This document shows positions 25,901 through 38,800 of a stretch of 64,000 nucleotides of DNA, piece by piece; position 1 is the first letter of the stretch; each line of letters begins with the position of its first letter. The DNA is from Escallonia rubra (taxonomy: Eukaryota > Streptophyta > Magnoliopsida > Escalloniales > Escalloniaceae): positions 496,001-560,000 of the forward strand of contig JAVXUO010002370.1 of the NCBI GenBank assembly GCA_033065855.1. The letters are read 5' to 3'. Position numbers and translations under genes: made by a program. The notes beneath the pieces were generated by a model. It ran no database searches. It was not told the origin of the DNA and saw only the letters and a program-made list of their open reading frames with translations.

Positions 25901-28900
25901 GAGAAGTTTTTGACCGGACTTCAGCTTTGCCCAACATTGATTTGAAGCTAGGCCAGCAAGATTTTAGTAATGCCCAATGTATAAAAAGGGGGGGGAAAAA
26001 AAGCGGGTGTCAACCAGATGGCTAAAAAGAAAGATGCATGAACAGTGTCACTAAGCATCAAGTAATTGGCCCAAAATTTGAAAAAGGGAGAAACATATGT
26101 AATTAGATCTAAGAAAATTGTACATGATTTTATGAAGATATCGTTATTATGTAAAAGCTATTTCACTCTCATAGCCCTTAAGACCTTTATTCATCCTTCA
26201 TTGGACCAACATATGGTGTTGAGATCTTTATTCATCTTTCTTCTGCTATTATTTCAGAATACGGTTATTAGTTCAGGGTGACTGTCTCCCATGTGGAACT
26301 CCGATATCCGTACTTCTTCTCTCTCAGGATATCTTTCGCAGGATTGTCTGAAGCTGCTTCCAACATCTTTAAATTGGTATAAGAAAATCTTTAAAGAACC
26401 AGACAACTGCTACTGCCATTCTGTTTGATAACTTTGAGTGGGGTGGGGGGATGTTGGCAAGTGGCAAACACAATGGAACTCGTCCAATCGTTGACTGCAG
26501 AGGGTTAAAATTGAAAATGGAACTGCATCAAGCCAATTTTTTATTCTTTCATTTGGTTTGTGCTTCAGTTACTTTAAAGTGTTGTCACACTCTATCTGGC
26601 AACTTAAGCACAGGTAAGTTTCAGTAGAAGACTCAAATTTCAAATCTAATAGGTCAGCTAAAGCTACAATGACCAAGATAGAACCCACTGACACCACACA
26701 TCACGCTCTGCCCACTGATACAAATGCTAACATAGAGTCAATTGATCTATTTCTCAAAAGAGTAAGTAATACTTAAGGATCTGATACCAAGTTTGAAAGC
26801 ATTCAAGAGAGTCCTTTTTCTTTGTGTCTATGCTAAATGAGTTATGACCTGCGCAAATATTTTCAGCAAAGTGCCCACTTTAACACCTTTTAATTCAGCT
26901 TTAAAATTGTCATTAAGAATAGATCCTCCCCACCATGCAATTGGTCAGTTTTATGTGTGCCTAACCTCCAGCAACTCAACTGGGTAGCCCACCCCGAGCT
27001 TTTGAGAATCAGCTGCAATACTATCTTTGCAGTGTCCACGGCCCCACCATAGGGTTAAGTCTTTTTTAATGAGATCCTTGGCAGCATCTTATAAGGCCAA
27101 CAACAAAGTCCCCCACAACCAATGTGCAATATCACATGACAACTGATGTTATACATTCTATATTTAAATGCTAGCCCTATTGCCAAAGAAGGTATAATTC
27201 TGCCAAAGCATTCTGTATTTGGGGGTGGTTGTATCACCATCTATAACTGCAGATTGCTTTGGCAAAAAACATATGGGCTTTTGCATTAGAACTAGACTAG
27301 TTGGACTGCAAATAAAGTACCTCGTTCGTATCTAATAGTCGACTCATTAGCTTGCCGTATAATATCTTCAGTGTCATAATTAATAAAGAAGGACATCTTC
27401 AATGCAGAACTGGAAGATTCACGGACAGCAGCTATAAACCGGTCTGCAACCTATAAAATGCAAAGTCAAGCCTCTCCTTGATAACATACAGTAGGCATTC
27501 CCCAACATATCAGGAAACATAATGACGTCATGGTTTTGGCAGATAGAAGTCACTGAAACTTGAAGGCAATCCAGATCATGTTCATTGCATTTTGACCATG
27601 TAACATGCATTTTGAAGCTTCAGCTTACCCGTGAAAGTTGGGGATGGATGGAGTACACATCTAACTAGCAAAAAGAATAATAGAAAAGGTAGCAGCAAAA
27701 GTACATACCACCCGAGGAGTCACTTCCCGCGACATATACGCTCTTGAGTACTCCAATATTGTCCAGCGATGAAAACTATAGTTTGAACTTTTATGTGTAT
27801 CTTCTGGGGGTTGCAGACAATCCACAGCATGTTGAACTTGTTCTGGTGGCGACAATTTAGGATCGACACATTTGACTTCTTGTTCTTTGAGGTCTATAGT
27901 GATAAGCTAGAATCAGATTCTGTATATATAATAGTCAATTAACAAGGATTGAAGCATTGGCAGATATAGGAAGATAAACTGACCTTCAGAAGGATGCAGA
28001 GGAACATACATGGGAGACTCTTCCAAGTCTGCAAATGAAACAAGCTGCAAAACAGGAGAAAATTCTCTGAGCTATTTCCGACTTAATATCAATTCCAATG
28101 TATATTTTTAGAGAGGTTCACATGGTTGAAGAAGTCAAGCTGCAGCTTTATGTGTCCCAACCCTGTGCAGTTTTATTAGGGGACAAATACTGTCTAAAGG
28201 GAAGAGTGCATAGCATTCGATTCAGAAATTCTCCATTACATACTGCGGTTTCTCTAACAATCTTAAGACAGTATTCACGACAATACAGAGTGCTACGAAG
28301 ATGCCTATTAACAACGACATCAGCAAACTGGCAAAGTTTGATGGCTCCTTCTTCATGCGATGGAAGAGGAAGATGTACTTCTTCCTCGCCACTTTGAAGA
28401 TTGCATATGTGCTGAATTTCTAGAGCCAACCATGGACGAATCCGCCGACGAAGCAACAAAGCAGATTGCTGCAAAACTACGTAAAAATTGGAAGGATGAT
28501 GATGTCTATTGCAAGGGCTAGGGCTGTCTGCCATTCTGTACAACGTGTGCAAGATCAAACACCGAAACAGCAATGCTAAGGAGCTGTGGGATGATCTCAA
28601 CAGCAATAAAAAAAAATGGAAGATGCTGGCAATAAGAAATTTCTCATCAGTAAGTTATTTGAATTTCGTATGATAGATGGAAAATATGTTGTTTCTCAAG
28701 TACATGAATTACAAATAATCGTTAATTTGATCATTTTCAAGGATCACCCCCTCAACGTGTCTTTCCAAGTATCTGCTATTATTTCTAATTGCCTTACACT
28801 TAGAAGGAATGTCATAAAAAGATACAACAAAAGAAGGACAGTGACTATGCAAGAAGGTCAAGTACATCCTAGTTGAAGGCCATAAATCCTCCAAGGCTCT

Positions 28901-29766
28901 TGTCATAGATAATGCTTCTTCTAGTGGCCCAAAGCGTAAGCTTGATGGTCAAGATTCTACTTCAAAGAAGGGGCAAAACAGGCCTAAGAAGGCTTGTTGG
29001 AAGTGATGTAAATCCAGGCACTTCAAGAAGGATTTCTGAGTGTTTAAGACACAGAAAAGGGACAAAGACAACCTGGTTGTTAACAAGGATTTCTTTTGGT
29101 GGTTCCTGAAGCCAACATGGTGGGAGATAATGAGGAGTGGCGGATAGACCCCAGAGCAACCAATCACATTGACATGAACAGGAATCTATGCAAGGATTTT
29201 GAGCTGTTAGCGGATGGACAAGAATCCTGTATGGGAAATTCATTAACTACTATGGTCATGGGCAAAGGAACAGTCATGCTTCCACTTTCCTCCGGCAAGA
29301 AGTTGACTTTGAAGGACGTGATGTTTGTTCCCGACAATAGGAAGAATCATGTGTCTATCAGCCTGCTTAACAAGTTTGGCTTTAGGATGTTTGAGGCAGA
29401 TATTGTTATAGATTCTGAGGGTGGGAGCTATGCTTGGAAGGGCTTTGTAATCAATGGCTTGTAAAAGGTTACAATGATAAATAATAATTCTAAATTTGCT
29501 CATATTGTTGTTTCCTTCGATTTATGGCATTCTAAACATAGCATGCGAATTACGGTTAATTTAGGATTAATACCTCAGCATACTTTATCTAGTTTTGAAA
29601 AGGGTTAATTACTCACCGACCCCCTGAGGTTTACCCTAAATTACACACGGACCCCCTATCTTTTGAAAATTACACTAAGCTACACATTTTTATTTTTCCG
29701 TTAACAGAGTTAACAAAATTAATGAAAGGACGGTCATACCCCTGAAAAACAAGTCAATTTACCCAC

Positions 29767-29803
<37 letters not shown>

Positions 29804-32800
29804 GGTATCAAATTAATGCCAAGGAAAGGTGGAGGCTGGAACTCTGATCTTTCGGAATGGATCCGAAATTCGGATTTGATCCTTTCGTCCCTGCCCTAAC
29901 CATAGCGGCTTTAGAATTGAGATCGGAGCCGAGGCAGGTGTTTGGGAGGAAGATGCGGATGGAGAGGGAGGTGAGGGGATCGATGTGGATGTCTTTGGTG
30001 GTGGCGCCGCCGTCGCCGATCGAACGACGGGTTTGCGGCGACGATCGACTCCTCCGGTCGCGACGAGATGCCGTTGTTATCCAGGCGACAATTGAATCCT
30101 CCGACAGCGACGAGACGCCGAACGAGGAGCCGTCGTCATCCAACGGGTTCTGGATTCGACTCTATAAATGGTGCCTTCCCGATGAATCTTGGTATTTTGC
30201 TTAGGTCGTGTACTTTGGGAATTGATTTGTGAGGAGATTGCATCAAAAATAGGGTTTCTTAATTTCCTGATGAATCTCTCACACAAGTGAGGTGTAGATC
30301 AATTCAATCAGGAAGATGTGGATGGAGAGAGAGGTGAGGTCATGTGGATGTCCTTGGTGGCGACGTCGCCGTCGCCGAACGATGGGTTCGCGATGGTGAT
30401 CGACTCCTTCGGCCGCGACGAGACGCCAAATGAGGAGTCGTCGTCATCCAGTGGGTTCTTGATTTGTCTCGATTCAATCCAATGTTACTATCTATTGTGA
30501 TGAGAGAGAGAGAGAGAGAGAGAGAGGCGTCCGTGATGCAGCGTGTTCTCCCTTCCCCTGCTCTCTCCGTGATGCAGCGTCGCCAGTGATGGCGGGCAGA
30601 AGTGGCGGCGGTGACTTGGCTTTTTCTGGTGAGAGGGAGGAGGAACACATAAGGGTATTTTCGGTATATCGTAATAAACCAATGTTGCCCTAATTTTTTC
30701 TCACGGTGCCCTAACGGAAATGAGTCTTATGTAATAAAATGACAAACTACAGGGGGCTTAGTGTAATAAAAATTCTTAGGCCGAGCCGTGTGTAATTTAG
30801 GGCAAACCTCAGGGGTGCCGTGTGTAATTTACCCTTTAGAAAAATGCTCAGTTTGCATAGAGCCAAAAAATTGCCCAGAAATGTTTTAAAGGAATTAAGA
30901 GGGAAAGACAATTGTTAGAATTAGTAAACTTGGATTTATGTGAAATTTGAAGGTCATCTAACTAGGGGTGGATATTCATTACATTTATAGATGATTTTTA
31001 ACGTTATGCTTATACATGCCTTCTTAGGACTAAGGATGAGGCTTTGTTTAAATTTAAAATTTACAAAGTTGAAGTGAGAATCAACTCAATCCGAAGATCA
31101 CAAAAATTTTGTGATCGGACAGGGAAGGTGAATACTCTCCTTTCATGATCTATTTGAAAGTTGGGGTATTGTGCACCAAGTTACTACTCCTTATAGTCCT
31201 TAACAGAATGGTGTGGCCAGGAGAAAAATAGGACTTTACAAGAAATGATCCTTGAAATAAGTCCAAGTCAGGTTCATCATTATGACACTATTCTAGTAGT
31301 CAATGAGTGAACGTACTCAGCCCCCTAAGCCCAAATAGAGTGGGGTGTTCAGTATAGTCGGGAGTGAGCCTAAGAACATATTGCTCACTTCTCATTTGCC
31401 TAAGAACTTGAGAGGGGCAGCACTTTTGAAGAACCGGTTGGTCTCAGCACCAGTTCTTGCACTACCTTCTGGTTCATGAGGTTTCGTTATTTATAGTGAT
31501 GCCTCTTTGAAGGGGTTAGGGTTGTGTTTATATGCAACATGGAACGCGCATATGCTTCTCGCCAGTTGAAAAATTATGAAAGGAATTACCCTACTCATGA
31601 CTTAGAGCTAGCCGCAGTTGTGTTTGCACTTAAGATTTGGAGGCATTATCTTTATGGTGATATGTGTGAGATCTATATGGATCACAAGAGCCTTAAATAT
31701 GAGGCAGCGTCATTGGCTCCAATTACTGAATGATTATGATTTCAAGATCCATTATCATCCAAGTAAGGTTAATATGGTGGCTGACGCATTAAGTAGAAAA
31801 AGTTCGGGTAACTTAGCAGCGTTGATTACTCGTCAGTTGCAGTTGTTAGTAGACTTACAGAGTTTGGAGTTAGAGATCCGAATTGGTGTTTCAGATGGAC
31901 AATTGGCATATTTACTGGTCGAGCCTTCCATTATTAGGAGAATTAAGTCTTCTCAGATGAGTGAGCCAGACTTGGTTAGCATTGTGGAGGATGTGAAGGT
32001 TGGCAAGTGACCTGAATTTCATCTCGAGGATGATGGTACCTTGAGGATGGGATCAAGGTTGTGTGTCCCAGCAGTTTCAAAATTAAGGGTAGAGTTATTA
32101 AAAAAAATGCCAGCTCGTGATTCAGGTTTTGCTGATACATCCTGGTAGTACTAAGATGTATAGAAATTTTCGTGAGAACTTTTGATGGAGTGGTATGAAG
32201 AGGGAGATTGCAGATTTCGTATTGAGGTGTATGGTTCGTCAGCGGATTAAGGCCGAGCATCAGCGACCTGCAGGTAAGTTACAGTCACTAGAGGTTCCTC
32301 AGTGGAAGTGGGACCATGTGACCATGAACTTTGTAGTTGGCTTACCGAGGACCTCATGTAAGCATGACGCAGTTTGGGTTATTGTTAATCGTTTGACCGA
32401 ATCCGCACACTTCCTTGCTATTTGTACCAACTATACCACTGAGAGGTTGGCTAAGCGATATATTCAGGAGATAATTAGGCTACATGGGGTGCTAGTATCT
32501 ATTGTATCTGATAGAGACCCACATTTCACATTTCGTTTTTCGACTAGCCTGCACAAGGCCTTAGGCACTCGTCTGGATTTCAGTACGCCTTTTCATCCAC
32601 AGACAGATGGTCAGTCTGAGCGTACTATTCAGACCCTGGAGGATATATTACGTGCTTGTTCGTTAGATCTTCAAGGTAATTGGGATGAGCATTTGCCTTT
32701 GATTGAATTTGCCTATAACAGTAGTTATCAGGCAAGTATTGAGATGGCTCCATTTGAGGCTTTATATAGGCGTAGATGTCGATCACCTACATGTTGGTAC

Positions 32801-35800
32801 GAGGTTGGTGAGCGAAGCTTATTGGGACCTGAGGTTGTTCAATATACTTCAAACAAGATACAGTTAATTAGGGATCGTATGCGTGCAGCACAGAGTCTCT
32901 AGAGAAGCTACACCGACAATCATCGTCGTGATTTAGAATTCGAGGTTAGTGATCATGTCTTCTTGCGAGTTTCACAATGGAAGGGCTTGATGAGGTTTGG
33001 AAGAAAGGGAAAGTTGAGTCCTAGATATGTTAGATCTTATGAGATTTCGGATAGCGTTGGCCATGTTGCCTATCGTGTTGCCTTGTCGCCAGATATGTCT
33101 CGTGTGCATAATTTTTTTCATGTGTTTGTTTTGAGGAAGTATGTGCACGACCCATCCCATGTTGTGGAGTACGAGCCTTCACACTTATTCGTGAGGACCT
33201 ATCAGTGGAGGAACAACCTGTCGAGATTATGGGCAGGCAAGATCAGATTTTGTATACAAAGGCTTCTTTGGTAAAAGTGCTTTGGAGGAACCACGTTGAG
33301 GAGGAGGCCACGTGGGAACTCGAGGAGTCTATGAGAAAGAAGTATCCATTCCTATTCGATGACTTGAGTTACGTAAATTTCGAGGACAAAATTTTTATAA
33401 GTAGGGGAGGATGTAAGACCCCAAATAATCTGTAATTAATTATTGTTAAATTTTAGGTTACCTTCGTAATTTTAGTAATTTTGGGGTACTTTTGAATAAG
33501 TAATACATCTTTAGGGATCTTTTAATCATTTACCAAGATTAGAGATTTAAGGGCTAGCCAAGTCTGTTTTATCGACACATTCAGTTTTGGCTTACAGAGA
33601 AATAGAAGAAGAGGAAACCTAGGGTTTTGGAGGATTGCAATTTTCTACGAACAATTGGTAAGTGATCTTAAACCCACTTGGATTATAAGGATGAATTAAA
33701 TCACTTTAGGATTGTGCTTATGAAGAATTTAACGTAAGTGGGTTGATTAAACTATTTAGGTTTTGAGATTTTCGGAAGGTTACGCAAATTGGTGAAGATT
33801 ATTATGTAAAATTGAGGTAAGGGTTACATACGAGACATCTTCTTCTATTAGACTTGAAATTGTTGGAGGATTTGAGACACGTATGCTTTTCATTTTTGCC
33901 ATATCCATAGCACCAGTATTTTGTTTCGTTGGGTTTTATACAAAGTTCTTTTTCTGCTTGAATTTATGGGCAGTGTGCCTGGAATATTGTGTCTATTTTA
34001 CTCGTCACTTCTCTTTCCAGTAGTGTTGAAAAATTCGTCTCTTTCTGCCTTCGTTTTCCACACTTGCCACTGTATAATACATGTGACTCTCATTGCCATG
34101 TTCTTTCCCTTTTGCCTAACTACTCCAGATAAGAAGTATGGCTTCTATGATATTCTGATCAATGGGTTACCATTATTCTTAGAGGGCCGTTCGTCCTTTT
34201 TATTGGTTTTCCTTCTTATACTGATGCAAGTACTATGGTAGTATGGTTGATTGTCCTTTCAATTACCCACCAATTGATTTCAGCCCAATGTTGGGCGTGT
34301 AAACCTGTTGGAAGATGTGCCACATGCTGCTTTTCCATTAGATATTGGCTGGTTCATGCTTTTGAGCGCTTGTTTTACATATTTGGATTAATGCGATTTA
34401 AATTCCGTTTAACTCGCATTTTCGTCTTCTTTCTCTTGAGTCTAATATCGAGCATTTTCTAAAATTGTTAAGTCATCTTTTTTTTAATTAAAATTTTGGT
34501 GCTTTGTGCCTCTTATGCCTTTGAATTCTTTGATGTCTATTGGACCCCTTTGAATTGAACTAATGTTTAAAATCTTCACATGCTTAGGTCAATGTGATGC
34601 CATGACATGATATGGCAATTGCTTCCGGTATGCAAACTTTAAATTTAGAACCTTCACGTGCTTAGCTTAACGTGCTTTACACTCATGTATTACGTGGTTG
34701 TATCCTATTTGATTATTAGTTCAATTATTCGAATATAACCCTTTGACTTTGATTCGACCTTTGATGGGTTAATATCCCGAAATGAGATTGTCGTGCTAAG
34801 ATTATTCATCGTCTTTGCACTTTGTTTTCAATTGTTTCGTTTGACTCAGCTAGATGTTATTGAATACACGCGTTGTATTCCGTGTGTATGTGTGTGTTCA
34901 TTTCTGAGCTTTGTGCTCACACCCCCTCTCCCTCCCTTCTCCTCCTATGTCAGGTAATTAAGCTGAGACAACAGTAGATGAGTTACCTAGAAGTATGAGC
35001 TTGGAATTGTTCTTTAATTTTAGACTTTCTTTAGTGACTTGAAAATAAGAGACTTGTAATAGTTTTGATAAGTAACTTTTGAGAACCCCAAAGTTCGGGA
35101 GGTGACTATAGTTATTAGATGTCCATTGCATTTATTAGACTTTGATGATGAATGCGAATGCTTTTGATTTGGGATATGTTTAGAGCTCTAATTATACATC
35201 TTTTGAGGTTATATTTTTTGTAAAATATTTTGAGTATATATTTCTCGTAAACAATATTATTTTGAAATAGTATGTGAAGGTCCGCCTCCGGGTCGGGGTC
35301 ATGACAATAGTAGTGAAGTCAATCCAACTTTTTAGAACTGAATTTTATGGCCAAAGCCTGTGGAGTGATTCATAATGACATATTGTTAGATTTTTATAGT
35401 ACATAGCGGAAGCAATAAATACTCATAATTTCATATATGATAGTACATTATGATGAGATATGTAGAGAGAGGAGGACTCTCCTAGGAGGCCTAATCCACG
35501 TGATACACAGGACCCTATTTTTACTAGTTAGTGGTAATTCTAGAGCCTCCTACAACTAACATTCCTAGAACCTTAAAAAACCTATATATATTTCTCTCGA
35601 ATTACATTCAAGATTTTCAAAATTACTTTGCAACACTCTCCCTTCGTTTTAAAAATTTTCGTTCTTGTATTTTGACATGCTTGCTCTTCATCTTGCAAGT
35701 TTCCATTTTTGCAAACTACAATCAATTTTTTCCTTTGTGCGTCTATACCCTACTTTTCCTTTTTCTCGTCTATTGGTTTTTTACTCAAGTTTCCACCTAC

Positions 35801-38800
35801 GGGAATTTCATTTATTTGCGAGGTCATTTGGCTTTTGCCATGCTTCATGAAGCACTTGCTAGCTTCATGATTCTTCAAGTTGATGGGCGCTTCCTCGGCT
35901 CTGACTTTTCCTTCCATCGAGTGGCACTTGCTAGCCACCCATCTCCTTTCTCGTAGGTTAGCATGCTAGCCACCAACTCCATCAATTGCATTTTTCATTT
36001 TTTGACGTTTCTCTCCATTTTTCTTCTTCATACCATCCATTTAATTTAGATTGCCGCCACTTTCTTTTTCTGCTCTGAGTTTTCTCGTGACAGAATCAGA
36101 AGCACCTCTCTGTTTGCATATCTTTTGGCGATGTTTATAAATTCATCAAAATCTAACGGTGCTACCAAGGTCTCCAATTCTTGCAGCAGCATTATGCCCT
36201 TTATCATGCAATGCTCGTCTCCTTCATTATCTTGAAGGCACTGATCTATCGTCTTTCTTATGGACTTTTACAGTGGATGAGAAAATAACGTGCAATTAAA
36301 CTTGACCCACTCTCATAGCATGTTAGAACTTTTAAAGTCTGCAGCGAAAGCATTAGATATACAAATATGATAGTGTTGTACACCATGATATATGTCGACA
36401 AAGGAGAAGGGCTCTTCTTGGAGGCCTAATCCAAGTGGTTGCACAAAAGAATCAAGCGACTACTATTGCACCAAAAGCAATCGGTATTAGTAACGACGCA
36501 ACTCTATTTTCTTATATCCCTGGCATAGCAGTAGCACGTATGGTCGAGCAAACGAGGGAATTGATGGAGTTACTTAGGATAAGTCAATTTGGTGATAAAG
36601 GTTATAGAGTTGTTTTTTAAGCAAATCATTGCATGATTCCAAAAATTGTTAGTAATAAGATTGCATTTGTTGGGAAATAGAAAGCCAAATGTTACACCGG
36701 TGAATTTAATGTACTTGCATACCCATAATGTTACATTTTTGTTTGCATTATTTGAGGTTGCGTGATTACGGAATAGACGTTGAGGGCATGCTCATATAAA
36801 TTTGCTCAAAACTCTTTCTAATAACGATGTTGTGAATAATCTTCCTAAGATCAAATTTGAAAAGTTATCTAATGCATAGCATGTCAAAGGCGAAAACAAA
36901 TTAAATCCTAAAGAGCATATTTGTGCTTCAAGACCTCTACAATTGCTTACACGGATTTATTTAATTCCATTCACGTTGCTAGTCTTATTGGTAAATCTTA
37001 TACTTTTATTATCATAGATGATAATACAAGATTTACTTGGGTGTTCAGTTTTGCACATAAAAATAAACTTTTCATTGCGTTTCATATCTGTTGCAAAAAG
37101 GTTTAAAATGAAAATGATGTTTCCATTATGCAAATTTGTAGTGATTCCGGAAAAGAATTTACAAAAAACACTAAAGTGCATATTTTGTGATGATCATAGC
37201 ATATCGGACAACTTTTCTGTTCCAATAACACCTCAACAAAATGGTATGGTGGAAAGCGGAATTGTACCTTACACAAAATGGTGTGGTGGAAAGAAGAATT
37301 GTACCTTACAAAAGAAGGTGTGGGCCAAAGTGGTAAATATGGCTTACCATATTTAAAATAGTAAAAATAGAGTCAAATATTTCCCATATTTGGATGCAAG
37401 TGCTTTACCCTAAACAATAATGTTCACTAAGAAAATTTGATTCAATAGCCGATGATGAATACTTGTAGGCTACTCGACTTAGGTTTAACTTAGGTTAGGG
37501 TCTACATAGGATAGGAGGGTAATGGCTTGATTTGGGGGAGATTTCTTGGTAGATCCCAAGATCCTCGGTGTATCACATGTGATATAAACCAATAGGGGGT
37601 TTCTCCCTTGGGAACTATTTTTGAATTGTATCAGAGAAAGGGATAAAACCAGTTGTTTTCGAATAAACCCTCCGATAAGCATTATTGGCTCTGATTAACC
37701 AGTCGATAAGGGGTATTTGGATTTTTCACCATATTTCGGTTATTAACTTTTAGGAATGATATGCACGACCAAAGGGGTCTGTTATACCACTTCCATTGTC
37801 CCAGACCACTTTACAAAATAAAACCATTTGGCTGATTAGAGAAGGAGAGAGACTGAAAAACCCTAGGAGAAGAGTGGTTAGACTACGAATCCCGACTTTT
37901 CGCATCAAGCACATATCTAAACTTTGACCGGCCCTAATTTGCTCATATGATTTCTTTTTAAGCGATTCAAAAGCCAAAATCGTGTATTTTTTCAAAGGCT
38001 ACAACTTTGTAAGCAAAGTCAATTCCATTTAAGGTCTCTTCAGGCCCAAAATAGCATTTTAATAATCGGGCAGATTCCCTTTCTAGGTTTTCAACGTCAG
38101 ACCCTGACTTGCTCATACGATACTCAATTTAGGCGATTCAAAAGCCTAAGTTGTATAGTTTATCGACAGCTACAACTTCTAAGTGAACTCAAATCCATTT
38201 AAGATAGTCTTAGTGTCCAAAACAGAGTTTTTCTAATCAGGTTAATTCTCTTTCCCGGTTTTCGACATCTGATTGATCATTGGGTCCTGTAATCGTGCAA
38301 TCCTGATCAATGTGTAATTCTTTATCCTTCTTTCGCTTTCACTTCTAGATTAGATTAGAAGAGTCTTCGCTTTTCTCCCCTCCCCGCCACCAGATTTTGG
38401 TCTTAAAGGATAAAAAACATACTAAGAGCTTTGATAGAAGTAGAAGTCTAATCGTGCTAGAATTTTACCAGAGGTAGACCTCTATTCAAAGTTAGAATTC
38501 TAAGACAGCTAAAAGTGTTAGTTTAGTAGAATAAAACACACTCAGCTAGAAGAAGTTGAGCTCATTTAGGTTTCTCGGAAGGAAGACCGAAATTTAGGTC
38601 GTCCCTCGTATGGTCGGTCAGAACTACGTGGTATTTATCCCGATTAATCCGATCAGGTGCGTAGGCCTAGACCCTTGTATTTATTTTAGTTTAGGTTTTT
38701 TATGCATGTTTTATGTCATCTGATCTAAATCGCAAATCACCAAAATATAATAAAGACCACTAGGGTACAACGGGGTGCCTAACACCTTCCCGTTGTATAA

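Noticed and set aside
29808-30204. 111- and 115-codon frames inside the Mutator-like element
   Set aside because: They are antisense to each other and made partly from an internal duplication, with no domain.
33921-34462. Hydrophobic frames of 106 and 75 codons
   Set aside because: They fall in the gypsy LTR, which is non-coding. Hydrophobicity reflects T-rich DNA.
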